DNA from: Psococerastis gibbosa
Taxonomy: Eukaryota; Arthropoda; Insecta; Psocodea; Psocidae
NCBI GenBank assembly: GCA_963971405.1
Contig: OZ020488.1
Location: 32,507,089-32,571,088, forward strand
Length of the DNA: 64,000 bases
Direction of reading: 5' to 3'
The notes under the pieces were generated by a model that worked only from the letters and a program-made list of their open reading frames with translations, had not been told where the DNA came from and did no database searches. A program made the position numbers and the translations under genes. Positions 1 to 12,616 of the stretch are shown one piece after another; positions within the stretch are counted from its first letter, which is position 1, and each line of letters begins with the position of its first letter.

Positions 1-779
1 TTAGTGTAGGCTACAAGCCTCGAGATTAAAATCATATCATTGCATACATCAGGCGAAAGAAAGTTGTTATTCTATTCAACATTGAGCGAATAATGAAGTT
101 GGTCAACAAACCTATTAAAAAATATATATTTGAAGAACCTAGAAGAACTTAGGAAGTTCTATTTAGCTGAAAGGTACCATGAAATATCAATAAAGCCATA
201 TCGAGAAGATTATAGGCCTACACAATAAAATGCTTCAATTCTCAAAAGCGAGTGTGATGTAGTATCCAGCACCTATAGAGGTACTGTACTGCACCAGTTA
301 CAAACCTCAAAGTTATCAAATCACTGTCAAGGCTCTTATCGTCGGCCTACACTGCACAACATACAGTAGACTGACCTCAAAAGTCAAAATACGATAGTCT
401 CCATGCGAAAAACGACGATTCGTAGGAATATTAAGGCCTAATTATGCATGTTAATATTATACCATATATGCAGACACTGTGTACCTACCCAGGCTTCATA
501 AAATTAACGAAACTAGGCTACATATCCATGTCGAAGGCAGATAAGGTAAGATTAGGTAAAATTAGGTGAGATTTGTTTTAATTTAGGTAAGAATCAAGCA
601 TATTCGTTGGTTCTAGTATACCCGCAAGCCTCCCTTAACCATATTACATTGAATTGATACTGTTTTTGACCACCTAGGCAATAACGTGCTCCAAGTGGAA
701 GGTTAAATGGTAAAAATGTTATGTGTTCCCAATGTTTCCGATCGTTCTATATGATATCGAAGGATCGACGTTGACACAA
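1..779. other. No gene seen
   Basis: I see no coding similarity here on either strand. A loose array of short attaggta-like units lies at about 541-592. The later exons of the minus-strand acyl-CoA synthetase that starts at 6584 were looked for here and not found, so they probably lie beyond the left edge. Confidence 0.5.
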
Positions 780-1265
780 GCTATGGAGAACAGAATCAGA
801 GCATTTGAAATGTTGTTAAGGTGGGGTTTCCACATACGTCAATGGTCAATGGTAAATATGGTTTTGACGTGGTAGCAGACATTTTTAGTATGCCTTTAAT
901 GTCTGCTAAAAAGTCAATACCACATTTACCATTGACCATTGACGTATGTGGGAACCCCGCCTATACAGACGAATGCTACGAATATCCTGGAGAGATCTTT
1001 TCCCTAATGCTGAAGACCCGAGGCAAATGGATTCAGAAGCCGAGTGCTGACAGTTAAGAAACGGAAACTAACATACTTCGGCCATATGATGAGGAACGAA
1101 AAGTATCGCCTTCTGCATGTAATAATTTAAGGGAAGAAGGAAGGACAGAGGGTGGAGAGGAAGAATATCCAGGTTGAAAAACCTAAGGCAGCGGTTTGGC
1201 AAGAGCACAACTTCCCTTTTCAAAGCAGCAGTCTCCTAGGTCCAAATTGCCATGATGATCTTTGA
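780..1265 (+). mobile_element. 3' remnant of a non-LTR retrotransposon, split by a MITE
   Basis: The translation gives pieces typical of the C-terminus of RTE/CR1-like LINE ORF2 proteins: ENRIRAFEM before 816, YRRMLRISWRD just after 961, and RKLTYFGHMMRNEKYRLL at about 1060-1115. The reading is broken by stops and frameshifts. A hairpin MITE at 820-961 interrupts it between FEM and YRRML, so the LINE is older than the MITE. A second remnant with the same ending lies at 41280-42290. Confidence 0.7.
820..961. repeat. PIF/Harbinger-like hairpin MITE, copy 1 (142 bp)
   Basis: This is a near-perfect inverted repeat over its whole length. The outer ends are ggtggggtttcc and ggaaccccgcc, and the inner arms carry the family core gacgtggtagcagacatt. 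The left flank is taa and the right flank tat, close to the 3-bp TAA/TTA duplication of sister copies. The middle of the arms (catacgtcaatggtcaatgg) differs from most sisters but matches its own opposite arm. Confidence 0.85.
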
Positions 1266-1357
1266 TTAAAGCGGCATTTTAAGAAGAAGAACAAGAGTGG
1301 AAGCCGGAAGGTTTTATGGTGCCCTATATGCTTTACCATATGATATGTTTGTTAAGA

Positions 1358-1560
1358 CATGTAGAGTAGTGGTACGGGATCTGGCTTTTACCCGATATGT
1401 TTTTAGTTCGAGCCCCACACTTATGGTATTTTCTTTCCATGATTCCGACAGCATTTAAAGTTGGCGGCCTTCCTTTTTAAGCGTGAGAGAGGGCTTTATA
1501 GTCTTAACTCCTCAATGTTGGGTTAGTATAATAAAACAAAAACTCATTATTTACATATTT
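1358..1560 (+). repeat. tRNA-derived SINE, family A, copy 1
   Basis: It contains a tRNA-like head with a box-A-like gtagagtagtggtacg and a box-B-like agttcgagcccc. The body includes gagagggctttatag, shared with copies at 31500-31705 and 41430-41640. This copy is diverged from those two. Confidence 0.7.
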
Positions 1561-1634
1561 TGCCCAAAAGCCATAGCTTTCAATCTTAAACATTTTCTAA
1601 GTTGCAGCTTAGCTCATGTTACCTTTGAACTTAC

Positions 1635-4600
1635 AAGATTTGAGAGAAGGGTCAATTGGCGTCCATACAGCTCCTACCAACAATGTTCCCATGGCGATGA
1701 CATTGATGGCGATGGTATTACCACCGACAAGGCAAACGATGTCCCCAGGTTCGATTCCCAGGCTGCGTAGTGTGGCAGCCGCATTGACGCTCAATCTCAG
1801 GTACTCTTCTACGGTACAGGTTTTTCCTGATTCCGCTTCAGTCTACGGCAACCACATGTAGTGCAAAAATCATCCAATGACACATGATATTATAATGTCT
1901 TCTGTGAATGGGTATCTTAACATAGGCTACTTGATAGTTAGGGGTAGCAATGTCGCATGATACCATTTTCTATTTGGGAAAGGCTAATGACCCATATGAG
2001 GAGTTGGCAAGTGGCAAGTATGCCTTAGCAACACTCGAAAAAGGAGATATGGAAAAAACTGAACCGAGCGGGCTCTTTTTTCCCTAACTGTTTATCCTAC
2101 CAGCTAGGGTGAATATATATATAATGAAAACGAAAGGCTGATGTTTTGCGGACGATACTACGCTCATCATAACTGGTCCTTCATCAATAGAAGAAACTGC
2201 GATAATGTGCACTAAAAAGCTAGATGACATAAGACTCGAATTTGCCACACATGGGCTCTTGCTAAACGAAACAGAAACGCAACTAACAGTGTTCTCTAAC
2301 TCCCAACCTGAGCTGGACACATACCCATGCATAGCAGGACAACCAGTAACTGCAACCGACAGCGTCAGATTCTTATGAATGCAAGTTGACAAGGACTTAA
2401 ACTGGAATAAACACGTGGCTGAGCTATTAAAAAAATTAAATAGTGGGCACTTTGCAGTCAGGCGCCTTAGTTCTTTGTGTCCCTAGGAGGTAACACTCCA
2501 GGCCTACCACTCACTTGTAATGAGCCATATAAACTACGGCATATACGCATACACGGGGAGGGACCTCCGTAGGGAACATGGACGCTGTACTCAGGCTACT
2601 CAGGCTTCAAAAGAGGGGAGTGCGCTACATGCTAAAACTGGGAACTTGTGACAGTTGTCGCTCACCCTTCAAATCATTAAAAATCATGACAGCCCCAAGT
2701 CTGTACATATTTAGCTGCATCTTACAATATATCTTAAAGCCTAAAGTGTGGGGGACATTTAATTTAAACAAAACGGGGACACTCACACCTACAACACGAG
2801 GCAACGGGGAGACCTTGTAAGGCCAGCACCACGCACAGCCAAGTGTGAGCGACTGAATCCTATACTACAAGGTTTCGTCTGCCTTAGAAAACTCCCGATT
2901 GAACTGAGAGCGGCGAGAAATGCTTCTAACTTCCCTAAATTGCTTAGAAACCATCTCTTAGAGAAAGCTTTCTACACTGTCACTGAGGCACTAGCACAAT
3001 GACAATGACAGAACTACCTACCTGATTTTGACGATACTCTTACGATTTTATCTTATGCTTTACATTTATTGTATAATTTAAAGGAAATATATATTGTATT
3101 GTATTGTATATTAAACAAAACATGGTACTTGTACACGAGTACAAGAACAGCTGTGTGTGGCCAATTAATTGGTAATAGTGGAAGCCACATCACACATGTC
3201 ATGTATCGAAATGCAGAGGTGCATTTCTGTTAATTTAACGGCTATTTTTGATGGCTTAATAATTCATGTGAACATGGGCTTTGTACAAAAAACGCGTTGG
3301 GGAGGGGGGTACTCCAATTTCCTCTAACAGCTGTAATCAATTATCTAAATTTTAAGTACCTGCTTAAAGTACATATCGTAGCTTGGATAATACAAGAGTA
3401 CCATTTAATTATAGGGGTTCCTTCGAATAAACTGTAGAGTCCGGCAGTTAGGTAGCTTTTCCTAGAAGCAGCTGGAAATAATATAGGTGACCAGTATCAT
3501 TTAGTTCGTTGTTGGCCGTGTCTCTTGCTGTATAATTTAACGAAGCCGACCTTGAAAAAATGTCAGGCAAAAGCACAATAGCTGACTCTCGGTTTACATG
3601 CGAGTACTTAGATAATTACTTATAATCATAACAATTGTTTTCAAAATGGTTATTTAAGGTCCCAAAGTACATAGAGGATAATAATAACAGCATATAGGCT
3701 CCTGCCTAAAATGGGTATCTATGCATTCAAATGAAGATTCTTCAATTGAGTACCTAGATAGAATTTCCATACAAAACTAGCTCAAATTTACAAATTTAAG
3801 TGAAAAATTAACTAACGTAAAATATATTTTTGAAATACTAGTACACTTGGTCAAAAAACAAAAGAACCGGTCCGAGTTTACTCGAACATGCTTTCAAATT
3901 AATCAAAATTAGTAGATAGAGAAAATGACTAATTTGATGGTAAATAATTTTCCTATAGCTAAATTTCCGATATCTCCGGGGGGGGGGGGGGGTGTCCACC
4001 TGACGTCACTGGAGGTGAGATAAATTCTAGATAGGTCAGACCAACACATTACCACACAGCAGTAATGGCAGGACACGCAATGGATTTGAGCGTGAATTTT
4101 CTATCATTAAAAAAAAAAAAAAAAAAAAATCCACAAAATCAAATAGCTTTTTGGGAAAACAACCGGTTTCGTTACTAAATTTAACACCTAAAACATGCCT
4201 GAAGGTAGAAATCATCGATAGCAAGGTTTCGCAGAAAAATGATTTCTTAGTCTTTTTTCATTAAAATTTCCTTATTTTTATTTTTGTTACCCCCCGAAGC
4301 AAACTATCAAGGGGCAAGCGACCCCCCGCATTTTGTCAACATTAAAGACGACTACAATATATGTGAATTTAAAAGAAATCGTTGGAGCCGTTTTTGAGAA
4401 ATAACTTTTTTTGACTTTTTTTTTTAGTTTTTTGATAATAAAACCACCCCAAATTGAGTTAGCCCAAAATAAAAAAATTGTCCCGAGGTATGATTTTTGT
4501 GAACCTACATGTCGGATTTCATTATAATCGACCGAGTAGTCTGCCCGGAAATCGATGAATAGACAGACAGAGCGACAGACAGACAGACAGACATTTCGTA

Positions 4601-6584
4601 AAAACCACTTTTTTTGGGTTCCTGGGACCTCAAAACGTGTAAATCTGTTGAAATCTCGGAATCGAAAATTTCGACCATCACCAAGCTTTCCTTATACTAC
4701 GTATAAATTGGAAAGCAAAAACTAATAGATACTGTGCTTCTTCGGCGACGCGAAAAAGTGTACTGCTCCCATAAAAGACTACGTCTAATGGGCAGAGGCC
4801 ACCCCACAATAATTCAGCAATCAGCACCATGTCGGCTTTGGTGGCAAGGTAGTAGCGTACTTGTACTTGTGCAAATCTCTAAGGAGACATATTGTTACTC
4901 AAGTGGGGTACCTACTAGCCTACAGAGGCGACTGAAGAGGTCAATCGGATACATTCATTTAATTGTTTGCATACTATTATCCTTTTTGGAAAAAAAACCC
5001 AACCCCCATCCTCCTTTCACTTCTTTCCTCATATTTAAACTATGACAATTTCATTTTATGAAAGACACTGTTCCATTTTTATTCTATTTTACTTGACTGT
5101 ACTTAGATATATAATATATTGTAGGTAGGCTACTGTTCAACCAGCCATTGAATATCAATACAATGGAATATTATATACACAACAATATAGTTGTGTATAA
5201 TTTTCAATAGCTGGTCGAACAGTAGCTACATATTCTACCATTTTTTTACCAATTGCAAAACCGCACACGGGCGGCGTCTTGCGGTAGGTAGATGATATTG
5301 TCACAAACATTGTAATAAGTATTAAATGTATTTAATCTGGCAATACAATAATACTAATAAATTAATGAATTGCATGCATGATAATGAACGAAGCTGTTAT
5401 GGCCATAATACAGGACGCAAACGGATAATAATTACCTATGAAAGACACATATTGTCTTATGTAGGTCAAAAGCATTAGCCTGCATGTAATTTGATGAAGA
5501 TGTATCTGTTTTGTCCCTTGAATGCAAGCGAAATGTCTCCGAGTCTTGTTATTTTATTAGAGACGATCTTTATTTTAACAATTGTGTTGTAAATAGGGAA
5601 ATTAATTATTATAATCACGTTTATCCTTTAGTGTAGATAAGTCGCGAGGTTGTATTTACGATCAAACTAGGAAAAACATATGTGTAGGATGGATTAAAAA
5701 AGAGCGTAAATTAACTTACAATAGATTTACTAAATTTGGGGGGTGTACCCCCCCCCCTGACCCTCCTGACCCTGTCTCTTGTCCATGGTCTAATTTGACC
5801 ATTCCTTCCGCCAAAAAACGATTCAATATGAGTAAAATACAATACCAACTAAAATTAATTGTGTCATTGGTATTAACGTACCGGTACCTACCCTAAACAA
5901 CCTTCCCTAAGTAGGTACCTGTCGCTAAATTATTCATACCGTGGATGGTGGTGAATAGGGTCTTGGTGGTGAATCGGTGGTTCAAACATGCTGCGTGCGA
6001 GGGTATAGCTATCAACAACTAACTAAACTAATACTAAAAAAATCTAGATTTTGACTGAACCCCCCCCCCCCTCTCAAATTTCCTGAGTACGGCAATGGTG
6101 CTTAGAACCAAACAAATGTAAAATGTTTTGAGCCGATTTACTACCATTCTCGGTACGGGGGTGAATGATGGGGGAGGGGGGGGGGGGTGAGTTTTAAGAC
6201 TTTCTTAGGCTAGAAAAAATGTATGTCAAGGCCCGACAAGGAGCCCTGCAAGCAAAAATTCATCGTTCACCACAACATTTCAATAGCAGCAGTGCTCATG
6301 AAGGTGTTTTCTCCCAACCAACCATCCCTAATAAACTAGTAAAAATTTAAAAAAAAATTGGATTTAGGATTCATTACTTATAGGTAGTTTGATTGTGTGG
6401 GTGGGGGGGGAGGTGTAATAACGGGCTGATAAAGAAACATATTAATTAATTAATTAATGCCTACCAAAATAATTTTGTCTTGTGGTTGTTCTTTAAGCAA
6501 TCGAAAGCAGTATGGTCCCAGAGACTCTTCTGGAAGGGGTTCTGGAATATCAGGACCCGTTAATACGTAGTTTTCGTCAAACAT
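1635..6584 (-). CDS. Acyl-CoA synthetase (luciferase/4CL-like), 5' two coding exons
   Basis: Two minus-strand exons of an ANL-superfamily enzyme are visible. Exon 1 is 6584-6465, from an ATG through MFDENYVLTGPDIPEPLP to a gtaggc donor (40 residues). Exon 2 is 1842-1635, with a tag acceptor and gtaag donor. Exon 2 is 208 bp and ends in phase 1, the same length and phase as exon 2 of both paralogues to the right, and encodes GIEPGDIVCLVGG followed by LVGAVWTPIDPSLKS. The first motif block suits the N-terminal adenylation domain, but the P-loop and all later motifs are outside the window, so activity cannot be judged. Intron 1 is 4.6 kb and full of repeats. The gene is divergent from the synthetase starting at 12706. 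The 5' end may have a further noncoding exon, since a good acceptor (ttttgcag) lies four bases before the ATG. Confidence 0.8.
2128..3115 (+). mobile_element. LINE reverse-transcriptase remnant (3' half)
   Basis: The catalytic RT box appears as FADDTTLI at about 2138-2161. It is followed by VDKDLNWNKHVAELLKKL and YHSLVMSHINYGIY, the usual order for Jockey/CR1-type LINEs. Stops break the frame at about 2377 and 2485. The copy ends in a short run of tattg units (about 3090-3110), a usual LINE 3' tail. It lies in intron 1 of the minus-strand synthetase, in the opposite orientation. Confidence 0.75.
3116..4044. other. Intronic sequence, no gene seen
   Basis: This is part of the long first intron of the minus-strand synthetase. 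The only clear structures are a 14-base G run at about 3979 and simple AT-rich sequence. Confidence 0.5.
4045..4720 (+). repeat. Interspersed repeat family E, copy 1
   Basis: It shares blocks with 29700-30830, 42765-43160 and 45735-46280: gcaaactatcaaggggcaag, then gacgactacaatatatgtga, then an AT-rich stretch, then aaattgagttagcccaaaat and gggacctcaaaacgtgtaaa. It also holds a cagacagacag microsatellite (4562-4592). No coding capacity was recognised. The class is unknown. Confidence 0.65.
4868..4972 (-). repeat. SINE-like family C, partial copy 1
   Basis: Read on the minus strand it gives gcaaacaattaaatgaatgt followed by atccgattgacctcttcagt and cgcctctgtaggc. The same order occurs at 17755-17965 and 45866-46035. 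Confidence 0.6.
5123..5232. repeat. Short hairpin MITE
   Basis: The left arm gtaggctactgttcaaccag is matched by the right arm ctggtcgaacagtagctac, with about 40 bp of AT-rich loop. I saw no second copy in this window. Confidence 0.6.
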
Positions 6585-7650
6585 TGTCCTGCAAAAGTTA
6601 CCCAAGTTAGCCAACTGTAAAGAGAATACGTGACGAACCCCACATAATAGAAGTTATGCTGAAATATACCTTTAATGTATGCAGGCTACAGTACGCATGA
6701 GTGTATATTGTATACTATACAGGTAAGTTATGTAACGTACCTACCGTAGGTATAATTACATAGAGCCGTACTCATCCTCAATTGAAAAAATCTTGTTAGG
6801 GAATAGTGCACGACACTGCTATGCATTGTTGCATGGTGGTGCCGTCCAGTGTACTCCTTAATTACGGATACTTCCAAATCGATTGTGTAGTGATTAAGAC
6901 TGATCTTAATTTTTTTCAGTTTAAGACCCATTTCTTATAAACTTGGACTCGGTACCTTCAGTTTTTAATAATAAATTTAATCTCTTACACAATAATAACT
7001 CAATGTCGTTGGTACACATTCAGCTAGTTACAATACCTTGAATATGATCAATATGAATTTACACTGTTCGTAGTAGTACGTATATTTGTGCAGACTACAC
7101 AAGGGTATGTACTTCCCAGCAGTAAAGCAGTACTGTTTTTGCGAACAACTTAAGTACAATAGTAAGAAGTCTATAATCAAATGCACAGTCTATGAATTAT
7201 TTGTTATGTCCTTGAGTCTTTGTTAACGCAAGGGCTAAATAATTTCCCGTATAAGAGTGTCTTACTTCTCATAGAACTTTGAAGGATATAAGCCGTTAAA
7301 TAGAAATAAATTTCATGTTTCCTGCAGAAATTTGGTACAAAATTTGTAATTTTAATGATTCTTTAATCCATATGAAAAATTATTGTAGTTCTGACCTTTT
7401 TACGAAATTGCAATGCAAAGTTTGCGTGCTTAATGTTAATAATAAGCCAGGTACATAGCCTAGTAATTTAAAACACTGCCCTAGGATATAATAGGGTTTT
7501 TATGGCGGTTTCGTTTTTTTTTTTTTTTTTTTTTTATACGAAAATCACATAGCCTGCCCATTTGTATGGCAGAGTCGCTCAGCCTCAGTGTGATTACAAT
7601 ATTTTCTATTTCCATTAATAAACTATAATTATGGATTGGTAGACCTAGGC
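6585..7650. other. Upstream region of the minus-strand synthetase
   Basis: No coding exon or recognised repeat is visible, apart from a long T run at about 7516-7537. Any promoter of the minus-strand synthetase should lie here. I could not identify a convincing core promoter. Confidence 0.4.
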
Positions 7651-7653
7651 TAA

Positions 7654-8028
7654 GGCGCCCATTCCATCGACCGGCTAGGACTATTTACAAAAACAGTGGT
7701 AGCAGACATTCAAGACTTAGGCGGTGTTTCCATCGACCTCGCATTGCAGAATTGACGGAAATGTTTATTTTCCTCTATGCCATAGTTAAAATTGATCAAT
7801 TATCATACAGTAAAATCACAAACAAACAAAAATTAAAAAATGGCGTCATGGGATATGTTCAGTACAAACATTTTAATAGATTTCTATAAAAAGAAAAATT
7901 CTAATTTCCGTCAATGTCATTTGCATTCTGCAATGCGAGGTCGGTGGAAACGCCACCTAAGTCTTGATTGTCTGCTAACACGTCACCGGTTTTGTAAATA
8001 GCCCTAGCCGGTCGGTGGAATGGGCGCC
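7654..8028. repeat. Composite PIF/Harbinger-like MITE, copy 6 (375 bp)
   Basis: The terminal inverted repeats are ggcgcccattccatcgaccg and its complement, flanked on both sides by TAA (7651-7653 and 8029-8031). About 75 bp in from each end a second pair of MITE-like termini occurs (ggcggtgtttcc and ggaaacgccacc), enclosing an AT-rich core. Full-length sister copies are at 13301 and 50594, and a truncated one is at 36264. Confidence 0.85.
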
Positions 8029-8039
8029 TAATATCGTAT

Positions 8040-8190
8040 GTTGCCACGTATAACAACAATATATTAGAGGTACAGCGTAGCTATTTAACTTTGAAGAAAG
8101 CCTCTGCATCCAGTCAGAGGAATTAGAGATATGGAATATAAGACAAAATGAAGGTTCGAATCCCTATTCCATCCATTTCTTTCTCTAATA
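8040..8190 (-). repeat. tRNA-related SINE, family B, copy 1
   Basis: It shares gaggtacagcgtagctattt and actttgaagaaagcctctgc with 35105-35290. It contains ggttcgaatccc, a box-B-like motif. The orientation is taken from the better preserved copy at 35 kb, and the fit here is partial. Confidence 0.5.
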
Positions 8191-10207
8191 GACCCAAGCT
8201 ACCGTATATTATTTTTATTCTACTTTATTTCTTTATATTTAAGCATGTCTCAAAAATATTAAGTAATGCTATTAAAGACAGTACACATCACAGCATGCAC
8301 CACTTGTACAGTACATAAACGTGTGGCTCATAATTTTTGAATCAAAGAGAAAGCCTGTCGTCCATCGATTGGACATACTATATCTCTATCCGAATAAAAT
8401 TTATCACGCAATAGGTCAAGGTTTGGCTGTAAAATAATAAGTCCTTCACATGCAATCGGCATATTCAAGAAGTATAGCTATATAGCCTACATTCTCGAAT
8501 CGTACGCATTATTCTACCCAAGCATACTTTCATAAAATTGTTTGTATGAGATTAACCTTTTATTAAATAAAAATAAAAATAATAAACTTAAAGAATTGTA
8601 CGGTAAAAAAGTATCGTATCTACTGCAATAAGACAAAACATAAGAAAACAAATAAAGGTTGAGATGTCGAATGATGATTTTGCTAAGATTGCGTGTGCTG
8701 TGGCTTTACTCCGTCTCACTAGCTGAACACGAAATTTAATTTGTCATAAAAGTAAAGCTGTAAATTGCCTGTTTGGTGTCCCTGTTGTACTACTATTTTA
8801 TCTAAGAAAACACATTACGAAAATCTGACAGTAAGAAAACTTTTCTTAATTTCACATTATCATAATTAAATAATAAACTTGCATCCGTAAAAAACTAATT
8901 TAAGTTGCTTTGCATATAAAAAGTAAACCGCGCTTTACAAAGTAGCCTAAGTTAATTCAAACTAGCGGGTTGACACTTCAATCTCTGGCTACATTAAAAA
9001 TTTACTGTACGTAGCACGTAATTCACGATTTTCTAATTTAAAAAAATCCAATCCACCTAAAATAAAATTATCTTCAACTCGGGAATTCAGGAGAAGAACT
9101 ATTTACGGGTCAAAGTCCATGTATGAAGGAGAATAGAAGGAACTACGATAACAATAATATCAACCAAGGTAAATTTATGTGATGTGATAACACGTTTGTT
9201 ATGATTCTTGCCACAAAACTTTTCTGTGTGATAATTGTTTACCCAGTACAGTTGCCTTGGCATACCAGCAGGCACATCAGAGCACATATTGCGCACCTTC
9301 CTTGAAAATGTCAGCAGCGCATGTTCGCTGAACATTTAGAACAGTAGATACAAACGCGAAAATGTTGTCCAAGGCCTAAGCTTTCCTTACAGGTTCCATG
9401 AAAAAAAAAAATAACAGCCTGAGAAAGCGAGCCGTAAGCAAAGAGTAAATCTTCGCAAACCAAGCCACACTTCGGCATAATATAGTGGTAATTGTCGCTC
9501 TCCTGTTTACACAAAATTATGTGGTGTGTGGAAATTTTCGATTTCGCCATTTGAACGGATGACATTTTGAGGTGCCAGGAACCGAAGAAAATATTTTTTT
9601 TAAAAATGAAACTCGGCATTTAGGTCCACAAAAATTATGTCTCTGCATAGTTTTTATATTTTAAGCCACCGCAATGGGGGGGGGGGGGTGTTCACCTAAT
9701 TGTAGCCGCGGTATTAGCCATTACAATACGAAAATTGGTTTATTATTTAGGGACACGTGTTTAGGTGTGTGAAGTCCCCCTAAATATGTGAATTTGAGGT
9801 TTATGACGCTGTTGCTATCGGAAGCAATAAATTTCAGAGGGACATTTCTTATAAACAAAAAGAAATCAAAATTTACCGGGGCGTTACCGAACCGCCATTT
9901 TGCGGTACAATACTTTCATCAAATTGAGTTTTAGGTTCCCCTGTAACTGTACTTTGTATTGTAGTATCGTGGCGATAATGCAGGCTTAAAACCGTGTTAT
10001 CAAAAATTTTAAAAATGCCTTACTGTAAAAGGAAACTTATCCAGTTCTAACATATTGTCAAAATTATGTTAATGTATTTTCTATCTCTTAAACTTAAACC
10101 ATAACGGTTATTGATCAATTTCACTTTTAATAGACGTAGTGTACATAACGTAGGTACAGATTATCACTATTACTTTTTTCATTATATTTTTCATAGATAC
10201 CTTTTTA
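8191..10207. other. Intergenic, no gene seen
   Basis: This lies between the divergent synthetases. It is AT-rich, with a G run at about 9676-9686. I found no exon-like similarity on either strand. Confidence 0.45.
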
Positions 10208-10969
10208 GAGAAAACCCTACATCAGTTCTTTGTGGCAATTCGTAATTTACAATACAATAGGCTACTGCTGTACATAGCCTAGTTCATTTATTCACACAAT
10301 CTCAAAACTGTTATTTCCAGATTTAAAAAAAGTTTTCCTGTATCTAACGCTCATGTTGAGAAAGAGAAAACCCTACATCAGTTCTTTGTGGCAATTCGTA
10401 ATTTACAATACAATAGGCTATTGCTGTACATAGCCTAGTTCATTTATTCACACAATCTCAAAACTGTTATTTCCAGATTTAAAAAAAGTTTTCCTGTATC
10501 TAACGCTCATGTTGAGAAAGAGAAAACCCTACATCAGTTCTTTGTGGCAATTCGTAATTTACAATACAATAGGCTACTGCTGTACATAGCCTAGTTCATT
10601 TACTCACACAATCTCAAAACTGTTATTTCCAGATTTAAAAAAAGTTTTCCTGTATCTAACGCTCATGTTGAGAAAGAGAAAACCCTACATCAGTTCTTTG
10701 TGGCAATTCGTAATTTACAATACAATAGGCTACTGCTGTACATAGCCTAGTTCATTTATTCACACAATCTCAAAACTGTTATTTCCAGATTTAAAAAAAG
10801 TTTTCCTGTATCTAACGCTCATGTTGAGAAAGAGAAAACCCTACAGCAGTTCTTTATGGCAATTCGTAATTTACAATACAATAGGCTACTGCTGTACATA
10901 GCCTAGTTCATTTATTCACACAATCTCAAAACGGTTATTTCCAGATTTAAAAAAAGTTTTCCTGTATCT
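10208..10969 (+). repeat. 156-bp tandem array, 4.9 units
   Basis: Units begin with gagaaaaccctacatcag at 10208, 10364, 10520, 10676 and 10832, an exact 156-bp period. The units are nearly identical. The last stops about 19 bp short, at ctgtatcta. Each unit holds an imperfect dyad, taggctactgctgtacatagccta. The array is noncoding and lies in the space between the two divergent synthetase genes. Confidence 0.95.
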
Positions 10970-12451
10970 AGCGAAATTTTAGCTGGATGGGCAACTTGTG
11001 GACCGATGATAGAAATTGTTTTTCTTTAAATACGGTGAAAAGTGCGCTTATGGGTTTTTTTGAACGTTGAAGAGAGCTTCACAGACTTGGTAGGTAGTTT
11101 CTATTGCTGGCAACAAAGCTCTTCCAACCGTACCATTTTAGACTGGATAAAATGACGTTTTCTCAGAAAAATTTACACTAGTAGATAGAATGGCCCATTG
11201 GCTCAGGCTTTAATGATTTGTAAGTCTGGCAACCCTAGTTTGGGAGCTTCCGGCATGGGTTTACGTGTTTTACTACGTAGGCTACCATGTGGAGTTTTTA
11301 AAGGACTATTATGATAGTCGGTGAACGGAGTCACGGTATAGTAAGGCCTGCTCCATCACACGCGGGCCAGCCTCCACCGAGTGCCCAACCGTAAGTAGGC
11401 CTACCAACTATTATAATTTTTTTTGCCAACAATTTTTTTCTTCAAATTATGCACCATACGCCATTTTGATTACCCAAAATCTAGGATGGACAAGTTGTTT
11501 CATTTGCGATTCAAAGACCTGGTACGATTGAACTCATCATACAGTAGTAGACTTGCAGTATATGCCTTTTTTGTGGGTCAAATACAATTTTTTATCATGT
11601 AGACCTATCAAGTTTATTAATTACCAAGGAAAATATAAAATAATGAGGAAAAAATACAATGATGACCTACCGCAAAGCGTCTAACGTTAATTGACTATCT
11701 GCCTACTTTAGAAAATATGTTATGTCGACAATTAATAAATTAGAACGTGTAAATGAACGATAGATCGATCTAGACAACAGTTTGACTGTAAATTGGTGCA
11801 CAGATGGACAGCGGAGGCAACAGTCGTTTTATAAACTATTAGGGGTCTATGTATGTATTATGTTAATTTGTATTATATATACGTCATGTTCAGTAGAGCT
11901 CCGACCATTCTGCTCAACTCAAATTGCTTGAAGGATTGTCAATAAACATAATAGTCTCCTTAGTAACTTTGTGTAATTTTTAATTTAATGTTATTACGTA
12001 AAACTATACAAAGTTATTTTTAACAATGAGTGAAGGATTGTCAGCTGCCACCACTAACTTTTCCAAAATGTGCCAGAATTTGAATTGACTTCCTGGTTCT
12101 AAGTGCCAGAAGGATAATCAGCAGAGAGTTTAACATGAGTAAGAGTTTTCTACAGCACATCATTTTAATTTCGCGATATAGCCAACTCTTACCTATACTA
12201 GTGACGGACTTGTGAATACCTATAAGAATGACTTGTACAGTAGGCTATCTAGGTACCGCGAGTGAAATGGCAAACTACTTTCTGAGTATGTAGGCTACGT
12301 ATGTCTCACTATTTATGGGCACCTACCTATTCCTATTATACTGTACATAAAATAAATTATACATACATAACATTTGATACTTGATATGTGTCACATAATC
12401 AATATTTAAGATGACGAGTAGGAACTATTGTAACTGTATTATATTTCATTT
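10970..12451. other. Upstream region of the ten-exon synthetase
   Basis: No coding exon is recognised. A MITE at 12458-12616 ends about 90 bp before the start codon at 12706, so any proximal promoter of that gene is next to, or partly made of, the MITE. Confidence 0.4.
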
Positions 12452-12457
12452 CAGCAG

Positions 12458-12616
12458 CCTGATCGAGGCGATTATAATACCGGTATTTATTTAATTAATA
12501 ATAATAATGTAAACAAGACAATTTTATAATGGAAAGTGCTATTCAAAATTTGTTTGTTTACTGTCATAATCCTAGGGTATTTATTTAACCCCGGTATTAT
12601 AATCGCCTCGATCAGG
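12458..12616 (-). repeat. CAGCAG-site MITE (family R), copy 1 (159 bp)
   Basis: The termini are cctgatcgaggcgattataa and the complementary ttataatcgcctcgatcagg. The flanks are cagcag on the left and caacag on the right, a 6-bp direct repeat with one mismatch. Relative to copies at 26922 and 62013 its core is in the opposite orientation. Confidence 0.85.

Noticed and set aside
541..592. Interstitial telomere-like repeat (attaggta units)
   Set aside because: Irregular spacing and only three or four units; probably chance in AT-rich sequence.
10208..10969. CRISPR-like array
   Set aside because: Units are 156 bp with no unique spacers, in a eukaryotic genome; it is a plain tandem repeat.
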